Assembly (NCBI GenBank): GCA_035632955.1
Contig: DASQFU010000086.1
Span: forward strand, 1-23,947
DNA: 23,947 bases
Source of the DNA: DASQFU01 sp035632955
Lineage (GTDB): Bacteria > Eisenbacteria > RBG-16-71-46
Direction: 5' to 3'
The notes below the pieces were generated by a model. The model was given only the letters and a program-made list of their open reading frames with translations. It made no database searches and was not told the origin of the DNA. Below, in pieces: positions 17,131-23,947 of the stretch. A program made the position numbers and the translations under genes. Position 1 is the stretch's first letter. Every line of letters starts with the position of its first letter.

Positions 17131-18117
17131 ATGACAACGCCACCGGAATCCGTGAGGCAGCTGTCCGACGCCGTGAAGGCTTCGTGGCATCGCTTTCTCG
17201 ACACCTACGAACCGTTTCGGCCGGACCTGTATCGCTACTGCCGCTACCTGGCCCGGAGCCCCTGGGATGCGGAGGACCTGGTCCAGGACGCGATGGCCCG
17301 CGCCTTTGTCACGCTCGGCTGTCTCTTCAAGGACCCGCCGGACAACCCCCGCGCATGGCTGTTCCGCGTGGCAGCGAACCTGTGGATCGATCGGATTCGG
17401 CGCTCGCGCGAAGTGTCGGGCGACCTCCCCGACACCGCCGCGCCCGTCGAGCCGCGTGCGGATCGCGACGCGGCGAGCACGCTCATCGGACGACTCGCCC
17501 CACAGGAGCGGGTCGCCGTCGTGCTCAAGGACGTCTTCGACTTCTCACTGAACGAGATCGCCGAGGCACTGTCCACGACGGTAGGCGCCGTGAAGGCGGC
17601 GCTGCACCGCGGACGCGGCAAGCTGGCGATTCCGGATGCCGCCCCGGCGCGCACGCCTGCGCGCGCCGTGATCGACGCCTTTTGCGATGCCTTCAACGCA
17701 CGTGACCTCGATCGCTTGACGGCCCTGCTCCTGGACACCGCGACGGTCGAAATCGTCGGCCTCGTGACCGAGTACGGGCCGGACGCGGCGCGCGACCCGG
17801 AGACCGGCTCGTTGCACGGCATGATGTTCGGCGATCTGAGCAGCGACGACCCCCGGGGCGGCGTCGAGCCGCATCTGCGCCACGGCGTTCTCCCGACACC
17901 ACCGCGCGTCGAAGCGCGTGCACACCGCGGCGAATCGATTCTCCTCTTCTGGTACGCACATGAGTCGGGCGAAGCCGTGCGCGCGGTCGCTCGCGTCGAG
18001 ACCGAGGGCGATCGGCTCGCTCGCGTCCGGAACTACTTCTTCACTCCGGACGTCATCGTCGAGATCTGCCGCGAGCTGGACGTCCCGTACCACACGAACG
18101 GCCATCGCTACTGGTAG
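17131..18117 (+). CDS. ECF-type sigma-70 factor with SnoaL-like C-terminal domain
   Basis: This 328-residue RNA polymerase sigma factor has region 2 at about 25-92 (PDLYRYCRYLARSPWDAEDLVQDAMARAF, RAWLFRVAANLWIDRIRR) and region 4 at about 115-165 (LAPQERVAVVLKDVFDFSLNEIAEALSTTVGAVKAALHRGRGKL). There is no sigma region 3. From about 178 a SnoaL/NTF2-like domain follows (AVIDAFCDAFNARDLDRLTALL). Tailed ECF sigma factors (ECF41/ECF56-type) are usually controlled by this fused domain instead of a separate anti-sigma factor, and no anti-sigma gene is adjacent here. The ATG at 17131 has no clear ribosome site. The broken reductase gene follows after 47 bases on the same strand and may be a cotranscribed or target gene. 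The exact ECF group is not settled. Confidence 0.88.
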   Translation: MTTPPESVRQLSDAVKASWHRFLDTYEPFRPDLYRYCRYLARSPWDAEDLVQDAMARAFVTLGCLFKDPPDNPRAWLFRVAANLWIDRIRRSREVSGDLPDTAAPVEPRADRDAASTLIGRLAPQERVAVVLKDVFDFSLNEIAEALSTTVGAVKAALHRGRGKLAIPDAAPARTPARAVIDAFCDAFNARDLDRLTALLLDTATVEIVGLVTEYGPDAARDPETGSLHGMMFGDLSSDDPRGGVEPHLRHGVLPTPPRVEARAHRGESILLFWYAHESGEAVRAVARVETEGDRLARVRNYFFTPDVIVEICRELDVPYHTNGHRYW

Positions 18118-18164
18118 CCGCACCGCCACGACGTGGTCGAACAAGAATCCCAAGGGAGATACTC

Positions 18165-18766
18165 ATGAGAAAGGTGATCCTCTCGACGATGGTTTCGCTC
18201 GATGGCCAGATGGCTGGAGCGGATGCGATCTGGACTGGTTCCGCACGGACGGAGACTTCGAGCTCGAGATGCTGACGCTCCTCCGCAGTGTGGACGGCAT
18301 GCTGTTCGGCCGTGTGGCCTATGAGCTGCTCGCGAAATACTGGCCGATGGCCGGGACCGCGGCGGCCGAAGAGGCGCCGGGCGGGTTCACGAGCAAGGAG
18401 CGGGAAGTTGCGTTCGCGGAACGGATGAACTCGATTCCCAAGATCGTCTACTCGACGACCCTGATGAATCCAAGCTGGACGCCGGCGAGAGTTGTGAGGC
18501 AGGTCACGGCCGACGACATCGCGAGGCTGAAGCGAGAGCCCGGCAAGGATCTCGTGCTTTTCGCCGGAGTGAACCTGGCGTCGGTATTCATCGACCTGGA
18601 CCTCGTCGACGAATACCGGCTGATGGTGCATCCCGTGGCGCTGGGAGGCGGGAAGCCGCTCTTCAATGGCTTGGAGAGTGAGCGTCGGCTGAAGCTCCTT
18701 CGCAGCAAAACCTTCGGCTCCGGCGTTGTGCTGTTGCAGTACGAGCGCGATCGAGCGGCGGCGTAG
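18165..18766 (+). pseudogene. RibD C-terminal/DHFR-family reductase with a one-base frameshift
   Basis: Two frames together make one protein of about 200 residues. The first, from ATG 18165 (GGGAG 7 bases upstream), reads MRKVILSTMVSLDGQMAG. The family then expects a GDLDWF-like segment, which appears in a different frame from about 18227 (DLDWFRTDGDFELEML). That frame continues without a stop to 18766 through MLFGRVAYELLAKYWP, LVLFAGVNLASVFIDLDLVD and HPVALGGGKPLF, all typical of this family. Exactly one base is missing near 18225-18226. No homopolymer or slippery site is there. The gene is otherwise intact, so this is either a recent inactivating deletion or an assembly error. Working members are NADPH-dependent reductases of unknown substrate and are often found near ECF sigma genes, as here. 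Confidence 0.8.
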
Positions 18767-18789
18767 ACGGAGGGAGCGTACGTCATCGA

Positions 18790-18814
18790 GGCGCAGCACC
18801 GCGGCGCAGCACCG
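18790..18814. repeat. Tandem 12-bp direct repeat upstream of the rpsT promoter
   Basis: GGCGCAGCACCG occurs at 18790-18801 and again at 18803-18814, separated by one base. A third, degenerate start (GGCGC) follows at 18816. The period is 13 bases. The array ends about a dozen bases before the rpsT -35 box, a position suited to an activator or repressor, but a chance duplication is possible. Confidence 0.5.
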
Positions 18815-18826
18815 AGGCGCCGCGCC

Positions 18827-18856
18827 TTGACAGTGCCGATCTCCGCCTCGTATGGT
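18827..18856 (+). promoter_or_regulatory. Sigma-70 promoter of rpsT
   Basis: A perfect TTGACA -35 box (18827-18832) and a TATGGT -10 box (18851-18856) are separated by 18 bases, giving a start point near 18863 and a leader of about 36 bases. The leader begins with a run of six T (18865-18870) and carries a strong GGAGG ribosome site. This is the best promoter in the window. Confidence 0.75.
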
Positions 18857-18898
18857 GCTCGGGCTTTTTTCGCGCCGTATGTCCGTGAGGAGGAAGGC

Positions 18899-19156
18899 AT
18901 GCCGCATCACAAATCCGCGGCCAAGCGGGTCATCACCAACGAGAAGGCTCGCCGCCGCAACATTGCGACTCGCAGTCGCATGCGCGCCGCGGTCAAGGCC
19001 GTGCGTCAAGCGTCGAGCCGCGACCAGGCCGAGGCCGCCTACCGTCTGGCCGTGGCGGTGCTCGACCGCACGGCTTCCAAAGGCATCATCAAGAAGGAGA
19101 CGGCCAGCCGGCAGAAGTCTCGCCTGGCCCGGTTCGCAGCCACGCGCTCGGCTTAG
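18899..19156 (+). CDS. rpsT: 30S ribosomal protein S20
   Basis: This 85-residue basic protein binds 16S rRNA early in assembly of the small ribosomal subunit. The N-terminus PHHKSAAKRVITNEKARRRN and the body SRMRAAVKAVR, AYRLAVAVLDRTASKGIIKKETASRQKSRLAR are diagnostic for S20. The ATG at 18899 is set by GGAGGAAGG a few bases upstream; the open frame extends further back but only through the promoter. The next gene starts 4 bases after the stop, so S20 appears to be cotranscribed with two exported proteins, which is an unusual partnership. In E. coli S20 controls its own translation; nothing here shows that directly. Confidence 0.96.
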   Translation: MPHHKSAAKRVITNEKARRRNIATRSRMRAAVKAVRQASSRDQAEAAYRLAVAVLDRTASKGIIKKETASRQKSRLARFAATRSA

Positions 19157-19160
19157 TCCT

Positions 19161-19583
19161 ATGAAACGCCTCGCGGCCGCAACGCTCGCGGCCAGCCTGT
19201 GGCTCGGCCTTCCGGCCACCCGCGCCGAAGCGCAGGTGGCCGGACCGTTTCAGACGCTGCCGATGGACGTTCGCCCCGACCGATCACACCGGTGGGCGTA
19301 CGCGGCGATCGCGACCGGCGTCGGGTTGGCGGGCTCCTCCTTCTATTTCACGCGCCGCGCGGACCGCTCCTACCACGACTACCTGGTCGCGACCGACCCC
19401 GATCGGATCGAAACGCTCTACGACGACGCGGTGCGAAGCGACGCCCTGGCGCGCGGCACCCTGATCGGCGGCGAGGCGCTGATCGCTCTCGGCCTCTACC
19501 TGCGGTTCATCCGCCGGCCCGAGGAGTCTCGGTGGGCGCTCGCCCTGGAGCCGACGCGGTGCGCGCTCGCCGTGCGCTTCTAG
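19161..19583 (+). CDS. Small exported or membrane protein of unknown function
   Basis: The 140 residues start with a classic signal peptide (MKRLAAATLAASLWLGLPATRAEA, cleavage likely before Gln25). The mature part has two hydrophobic segments at about 46-62 (WAYAAIATGVGLAGSSFYF) and 99-116 (GTLIGGEALIALGLYLRFI), joined by an acidic helical loop containing YLVATDPDRIETLYDDAV. The C-terminus (LALEPTRCALAVRF) looks like a beta strand ending in Phe. No named family was recognised; an envelope protein with two membrane helices is the simplest reading. It begins 4 bases after rpsT, has no ribosome site of its own apart from possible coupling, and its last 25 bases overlap the lipoprotein gene. Confidence 0.78.
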   Translation: MKRLAAATLAASLWLGLPATRAEAQVAGPFQTLPMDVRPDRSHRWAYAAIATGVGLAGSSFYFTRRADRSYHDYLVATDPDRIETLYDDAVRSDALARGTLIGGEALIALGLYLRFIRRPEESRWALALEPTRCALAVRF

Positions 19584-20809
19584 CGACGCTGCTGGCGCTG
19601 CTCGCGGGCTGCAGCGTACGCGAGCGCGCCAACCCGTTCGATCCCGGCAATCCGGACACGGGCGGGACCCCGGTCGGCTTCGTCGCGCTGGCCGGGAGCA
19701 ACCGCGTCACGCTGCGCTGGCAGCCGGTCATCGGCGAGCAACTCGTCGGCTACCAGGTGTTCCGCAAGACCGCGGCCGAGACCACCTATCGCGCCGTCAC
19801 CGCCGTGCTCGATCCGCGGACGACCGGCACGACCGACTTCGCATTGGCGAATGGGATCGAGCACGCCTACCGGCTGTTCTACGTCCTGCCGAGCGGTCTC
19901 GCCCCACGTTATGCGGAGGACGTGGCGACGCCGGGCCACGCCCTCCCCTGGATCGTGGACGCCGGACGCGGCGTGCTCGCCCGCCTCACACCCGACGGGC
20001 GCCGCGTCGCGTTCGAGCGCACCGGATTCTCCGCGCCGACCGCGGTCGCCAGCGACACCACCGATGGGCGAGTCTGGGTCTCGGACAATCTCGGCGGCAG
20101 CGTCACCTCGTTCGACCCCTCCACCGGCGTCGCCGTGACGATCCCCGGCCTGTCCTCGCCCGGCACGATCGCCGTGAATCCGGGCGACCATTCGGGGTGG
20201 GTGTGCGACGAACGTCAGAACCTGATCCATCACTTCACGCCGGCCGGGGATCCCGCGACGCTTCCGATCGCCCCACTCGCGCGGCCGATCGGCGTCGCCG
20301 TCGACCCCACCGACGGCGGCGTGCTGATCTGCGAGCGCGACGGGAATCGCGTGCGCCGCCATCACCCTGGCGGCCCCTTGCTGTGGACGCGCACGGTCGA
20401 TGCCCCCTCGCGCGTCGCGGTGGATCGCGTGCGGCGCGACGCGTGGGTCACCTCGTTCGAGACCGGACGCGTGACCCGGCTCGGCCTCGACGGCACGGTG
20501 CTCGACGTCGTGGATGGGTTCTCGGGTCCGATCGGGATCGCGGTGGATTCGCGCCGCGGTCTCGTGTGGGTGACCGAAGCGCTCGCCGGCCGGGTCACGG
20601 TCGTGACGCTCGACGGCGACGTCCAGTTTCGAATCTCGGGCATCCCCGAGACGCGCGACGTGTCCGTCGACCCCGAGACGGGCGATGGGTGGGTGGTGGC
20701 GCCCGGCTCCGGAGAGGTGCTGCGCCTCTCCTCCGACGGCGCGGTGCTCCGCCGGCTCGGTGGTTTCGATCTCCCCTACGGCATCACGCTCGATCCGGGC
20801 GTCCGTTAG
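19559..20809 (+). CDS. Lipoprotein with fibronectin III-like domain and six-bladed beta-propeller
   Basis: The GTG at 19559 gives MRARRALLATLLALLAGC, a lipoprotein signal peptide with the lipid-carrying Cys18, and GGAG lies 8 bases upstream. The open frame runs further back but only inside the preceding gene. After a Pro/Gly linker, residues about 37-120 resemble a fibronectin III domain (RVTLRWQPVIGEQLVGYQVFRK). Six repeats of about 43 residues follow, each of the type VDPxxGxxWVxxxxxGxVxxxxxDG (for example DGRVWVSDNLGGSVTSFDPSTG and RGLVWVTEALAGRVTVVTLDG). This fits a six-bladed NHL-like propeller for ligand binding at the cell surface or in the periplasm. No enzyme residues can be pointed out. 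The total is 416 residues. It ends at the shared hairpin. Confidence 0.85.
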   Translation: MRARRALLATLLALLAGCSVRERANPFDPGNPDTGGTPVGFVALAGSNRVTLRWQPVIGEQLVGYQVFRKTAAETTYRAVTAVLDPRTTGTTDFALANGIEHAYRLFYVLPSGLAPRYAEDVATPGHALPWIVDAGRGVLARLTPDGRRVAFERTGFSAPTAVASDTTDGRVWVSDNLGGSVTSFDPSTGVAVTIPGLSSPGTIAVNPGDHSGWVCDERQNLIHHFTPAGDPATLPIAPLARPIGVAVDPTDGGVLICERDGNRVRRHHPGGPLLWTRTVDAPSRVAVDRVRRDAWVTSFETGRVTRLGLDGTVLDVVDGFSGPIGIAVDSRRGLVWVTEALAGRVTVVTLDGDVQFRISGIPETRDVSVDPETGDGWVVAPGSGEVLRLSSDGAVLRRLGGFDLPYGITLDPGVR

Positions 20810-20849
20810 ATGAGATGAGCGGCCGGCCCCCGGGCCGCTTCATCACATC
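20809..20849. terminator. Shared hairpin between two convergent genes
   Basis: The left arm (20809-20824) and right arm (20833-20849) pair over 15 base pairs with one bulged T and one A-A mismatch. The GC core is GCGGCC/GGCCGC and the loop has 8 bases. The hairpin fills the whole 39-base gap and touches both stop codons, so it can work for both directions. There is no T-run after either arm. Confidence 0.7.
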
Positions 20850-23404
20850 TAGCTCACGAGCGAGATCTTGGCCACGGCGGAACGACCGTCCTGGCGGACG
20901 CGCACGAGATAGACGCCGGAAGGCAGGCTCCCGGGCTCGGCCACTCGCACCGCCTCGCGGCCGGCCTGCCCGTCGATCCGGTAGCGCCGGAGCCTGCGGC
21001 CGCGCGTGTCGAGCAGCTCGACATCGGCCGGCATCGCGCGCGGGAGCGTGACCCAGACGTCGATCGCGCCCGGGCCGGGATTGGGTCCGGCGCGCGCGAT
21101 GGCGAGCGCGAGGTCCACCAGCGGGAGATCGACCCACACCTCGCCCGCCGTCACCGGGCCGAGTGGATCGGCGATCACGAGCCGGTAGCCGTAACGGCCG
21201 CCGGCCAGCACGTCGCGGTCTTGGTACGCAATCCGTCCGCCGCCGTCGACCGTCGCCTGGGCCCGCACGGTCCAGCTCTCGCTCTCGGTGCGGCGCTCGA
21301 TCGTGACCGGCAGCTCGCGCGCCCCCGGCGCGCTCCACGTCAGGTTCACCTGGGCGGCGGTCGCGTGCACGCTCACCAGTGAGACCAGCACCGGTGTCGC
21401 GAGCGGCTGGATCGCGACGTACACGTCGGGATCGCCGTTGCGGCCATCGGCCCACACCGGATAGACGCGCTCGGCGTCCGCGAACAGCCCGAGGTAATCG
21501 CCCTGGTTCGGCTCCAGGTTGCTGAACACGTCGCTCCACAACGTCGTGAAGTCGCTGACCGGCCGGGACGCGGACCAGGTGTCGCCGCCATCGCCGGAGC
21601 GTGCCATGTAGACGTTCGAACCGGCGCCGCAGGTGCCGCGAGGAGAGTCGCGGAAGTCGTACCAGAGCGAGTGCACGCTGCCTTCCCCGCCCACCGCGAT
21701 CTCGGGCAGCCAGTTGTCGTACCAGGGAGGATCGTCGTTCGCTCGCACCGGCTCGCTCCAGGTCACGCCGTCGTCGGAATAGGCCGAGAACACGTCGCGC
21801 TGATCACGCGCACGCTCGTTCCCCGGAACGTGCCATCCGGTGCGCATCCGATAGACGCCCTCGGTGTTGAGGTGCGATGTGACCAGCAGGTAGTAACGCC
21901 CGCTGACCGGCGCCGTGAGCATCACGAGCCGGGGCCGGACGCGCAGCGGAGCGCTGTAGGCCAGGTGCGTGGATCCATCGGAGCACACGACGCGCAGTGC
22001 GGCATCGAGGCTCTCCGAGAGCGAGTCGATGTAGACCAGGACCGTCTGGCCGGCGGTGGCGTCGAACGCGAACCAATCGATGTCGCCGCGCTTCTCGATC
22101 GCGCCGAGCACGGTGTCGCCGACCTTGAACGGCGTCGCCGTGAGCGACGTGTTGTCGGGCTCCTGTTCGTCGCGCACGACGGTGACCGGGAGCACGTCAC
22201 GGAAATAGTTGATCGATTCGTTCCACATCACGTACATGCGACCCCGGTGCGGCCCGCCGCTGCGGTCGATCGCAATCGCGGGAAAGTCGGGACCGAAGCC
22301 GCGGTTGAACCCGGGCGCACCGGAGAGGAAGTTCGGGAAATAGCCGACGACGTTCACCTCGGGGGTGAAGCTCAGGCCGCCGTCCAGCGACGAACGCATG
22401 CGGAGAAAGTCCCGGCCGCCGCCGGCCTGCGTCGTGTCGACGGCGCGCCACACCACACGCAGCTCTCCGTCGGGGCCGACAGCGGGACGCGAGCCCTGCA
22501 CCCGACCATTGTCCACGGGAGTCGAGAGCCGGATCGGCGTGGTCCAGGTCTGGTTACCGTCGCGCGAGATCTGGAGCTCGATGTGGTTGCTGTAATCGCC
22601 GGCCTGCCCGGAGAACGTCGTCGAGGACAGGTAGATGCTGCCGCTCGACGAATCGGCCGCGAGCCAGGGCTTGTCGGGCAGCGTGTCGGGCGGCGAGCGC
22701 GGCACGACCGGAGCCTCCCATTGCAGGGCGCCCGCGACGAACCGGCCCTTCACGACCGCGATGCCGTTCCGGAGCTGGTTCGTGAGCACCAGCGCACCCA
22801 GGTAGAAGTCGCCGCGCTTCTCGTCCACCGCGATCACCTGATCGCTCAACCAGCGCGCCACTCCGCCGGCGAGCGGCGGCGCCCCGGCGTCGTGCCAGCT
22901 CACTCCGCCGTCCGACGAGTAGGCGTAGCCGATGCCGTCGGTGCCGCTGCGCAGTCCTTCGCCGTCGTTCCATGCCACGAGAATGGAGGGACCTCGGGCG
23001 CCGACCGCGGCCTCCGATTGCGTGATACCGGGCACGACGTCGAGCGAGCGGTCGTTGACGATCTGGTTCAGCGGGCCGTGGATCGAGTGCCGCGGCGCCG
23101 ATGGCGGCGGAACCCGCAAACGACCCTGCTGCCCGCGGCTGTCGGTGAGGTCACGAGCCGGTCGGCGGATCGCGCCCCGGCGGGCCGTGGCGAGATCGGT
23201 GCGGCGCGCCTTCCGGGACGTGTTCTGGAGTTTCGCGAGCTTGGCGCGTGCTCCGGAGAACAGGATCTCCATCTCCAGACGCTTGAGCTCGCGAAGATGA
23301 CGCGCGCGCGCCTCGGCGGTCGGCTCGCCGCGACTCTGCCCCGCGATCCCAACGACGATCGCAGCCACTCCCGCCAGCGCCACCCATCGGCGGCCGATCC
23401 CCAT
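20849..23404 (-). CDS. Large secreted Asp-box (BNR) protein with C-terminal sorting domain
   Basis: This 851-residue exported protein has a signal peptide (MGIGRRWVALAGVAAIVVGIAG). A very basic helical stretch (about 30-95) follows, then a sialidase-like propeller with Asp-boxes such as SSDGGVSW (163-170), SRDGNQTW, SLDGGLSF, SDDGVTW and SGDGGDTW. At about 405-520 a pre-peptidase C-terminal-like domain is inserted (DEQEPDNTSLTATPFKVGD, GDIDWFAFDATAGQTVLVYI). About 675-755 is fibronectin III-like, and the last 85 residues form a FlgD/Por-like sorting domain (PNPGPGAIDVWVTLP, VELLDTRGRRLRRY, SGVYLVRVRQDGRSAVAKISLV), which suggests type IX-like export. Sialidase catalytic Arg residues are not evident, so binding or another hydrolase role is possible. 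The ATG at 23404 has GGGAGG 7 bases upstream. Confidence 0.85.
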   Translation of the reverse strand: MGIGRRWVALAGVAAIVVGIAGQSRGEPTAEARARHLRELKRLEMEILFSGARAKLAKLQNTSRKARRTDLATARRGAIRRPARDLTDSRGQQGRLRVPPPSAPRHSIHGPLNQIVNDRSLDVVPGITQSEAAVGARGPSILVAWNDGEGLRSGTDGIGYAYSSDGGVSWHDAGAPPLAGGVARWLSDQVIAVDEKRGDFYLGALVLTNQLRNGIAVVKGRFVAGALQWEAPVVPRSPPDTLPDKPWLAADSSSGSIYLSSTTFSGQAGDYSNHIELQISRDGNQTWTTPIRLSTPVDNGRVQGSRPAVGPDGELRVVWRAVDTTQAGGGRDFLRMRSSLDGGLSFTPEVNVVGYFPNFLSGAPGFNRGFGPDFPAIAIDRSGGPHRGRMYVMWNESINYFRDVLPVTVVRDEQEPDNTSLTATPFKVGDTVLGAIEKRGDIDWFAFDATAGQTVLVYIDSLSESLDAALRVVCSDGSTHLAYSAPLRVRPRLVMLTAPVSGRYYLLVTSHLNTEGVYRMRTGWHVPGNERARDQRDVFSAYSDDGVTWSEPVRANDDPPWYDNWLPEIAVGGEGSVHSLWYDFRDSPRGTCGAGSNVYMARSGDGGDTWSASRPVSDFTTLWSDVFSNLEPNQGDYLGLFADAERVYPVWADGRNGDPDVYVAIQPLATPVLVSLVSVHATAAQVNLTWSAPGARELPVTIERRTESESWTVRAQATVDGGGRIAYQDRDVLAGGRYGYRLVIADPLGPVTAGEVWVDLPLVDLALAIARAGPNPGPGAIDVWVTLPRAMPADVELLDTRGRRLRRYRIDGQAGREAVRVAEPGSLPSGVYLVRVRQDGRSAVAKISLVS

Positions 23405-23470
23405 GACCCAGCCTCCCTACCGGTTGAGCCTGGTCGATCTCCGCCCGTCCGTGGCGGCCGGAACGGCGTG

Positions 23471-23947
23471 CTAGTAGTTGAAACCGATCAGGAACTGCGT
23501 TCTCGGCCGGTGAGCGTACGTCCGGAAGTCATCCGTCTGCCAGACGAAGTTCCAGCGCAGGACCGGGAAGTAGCCACCGCCGATGTAGGCGCCGGCGCCG
23601 ACGCTTCCGAGATGGTCCGGCTGGCCTCCGTCCCACGCCCAAGCCGCGTCCGCGAACACGGCCGCGCTCACGGTCGGGAACACCCAGGGGGCGGGGAACG
23701 CCATCACCAGACCGCGCAGCAACGGCATCCGCAGCTCCTGCTGCACCAGCACGGTCTGGAGCCCGGAGAGTTCGCGACGGTTGTAGCCACGCAGGTTCGA
23801 ACGACCGCCGAGGTAGAAGCGCTGCGCGTCGCGACCGAGACTCGCCTGGCCCTGCACGCGCGTCGCCGAGATCAGCAGCGGCAGCGGCTGCTGGTAATGA
23901 CGGGCTTCGGAGAGCAGCGTGGCGAAGTCGCCGGCGCCCGAGGTCAG
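23471..23947 (-). CDS. C-terminal part of a BamA/Omp85-type surface-antigen barrel protein (partial)
   Basis: The frame is open from the stop at 23471 to the right edge, so 158 C-terminal residues are visible and the start lies outside the window. The motif FYLGGRSNLRGYNRRE (about residues 43-58 of the visible part) is the conserved Omp85 lid-loop region (LRGY). It is followed by paired amphipathic strands (VSAAVFADAAWAWDG, GAGAYIGGGYFPVLRWNFVW) and a terminal strand ending in a C-terminal aromatic (TQFLIGFNY). The protein should sit in the outer membrane. It could be BamA-like assembly machinery, TamA-like, or a surface-antigen fused to another domain, and the missing N-terminus would decide. 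An internal GTG at 23857 is not the true start because coding continues upstream. The Asp-box gene follows after 66 bases on the same strand. Confidence 0.85.
   Translation of the reverse strand: MTSGAGDFATLLSEARHYQQPLPLLISATRVQGQASLGRDAQRFYLGGRSNLRGYNRRELSGLQTVLVQQELRMPLLRGLVMAFPAPWVFPTVSAAVFADAAWAWDGGQPDHLGSVGAGAYIGGGYFPVLRWNFVWQTDDFRTYAHRPRTQFLIGFNY

Noticed and set aside
18215..18235. Programmed frameshift in the reductase gene
   Set aside because: No slippery heptamer, stimulatory hairpin or rare stop was seen at the junction; simple base loss is the better explanation.

Overview
The window is GC-rich, gene-dense bacterial chromosome with very short gaps and several GTG and TTG starts. 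Several features suggest a Gram-negative-type member of the FCB side of the tree, of the Eisenbacteria or Gemmatimonadota kind. These are a BamA/Omp85-type barrel, other predicted barrel proteins, a large Asp-box protein with a FlgD/Por-like C-terminal sorting domain, and lipoproteins. The placement is inference from gene style and has not been tested by phylogeny. There is no prophage, insertion sequence, CRISPR array or tRNA.

Layout, left to right. (1) 1-293 (-): the start of a secreted, barrel-like protein that runs off the left edge, divergent from leuS. (2) 414-5885 holds housekeeping and enzyme genes: leuS, a SplB-like radical SAM protein, a convergent DinB-family protein, and a succinate-semialdehyde-type aldehyde dehydrogenase. 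(3) 5899-8769 (-): a GH57 alpha-glucan enzyme and a membrane-anchored TPR protein. (4) 8895-16926 (-): a tightly packed run of six genes, all joined by 1-10 base overlaps, in the order uvrC, xerC-like recombinase, barrel protein, beta-CASP metallo-beta-lactamase nuclease, SNF2/RapA-like ATPase, zinc-ribbon/coiled-coil protein. (5) 17131-18766 (+): an ECF sigma factor with a SnoaL-like tail, then a RibD/DHFR-family reductase gene broken by one missing base. (6) 18899-20809 (+): rpsT behind a clear sigma-70 promoter, followed at once by a small exported membrane protein and a six-bladed beta-propeller lipoprotein. (7) 20849-23947 (-): the sorting-domain Asp-box protein and the 3' end of an Omp85-type barrel gene.

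The most interesting part is the end of the six-gene run. The nuclease, the SNF2 ATPase and its partner are translationally coupled. The ATPase begins with a small domain resembling the RNA-polymerase-binding Tudor-like domains of UvrD/PcrA and RapA. The partner looks like a detached C-terminal half of a RapA-type protein, with a beta-rich part, a charged coiled coil and a terminal CxxC...CxxC. Together they could act on stalled RNA polymerase and its transcript, and the uvrC gene at the head of the run would suit a repair-transcription link. This is a hypothesis. Only the gene order, motifs and overlaps are seen directly.

Regulatory signals are modest. There is a strong rpsT promoter with tandem 13-bp repeats just upstream, and a hairpin that fills the whole convergent gap at 20809-20849. 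A 14-bp palindrome and a folded element lie between the six-gene run and the TPR gene. A CATAA/TTATG dyad with a TATACT box precedes the radical SAM gene.
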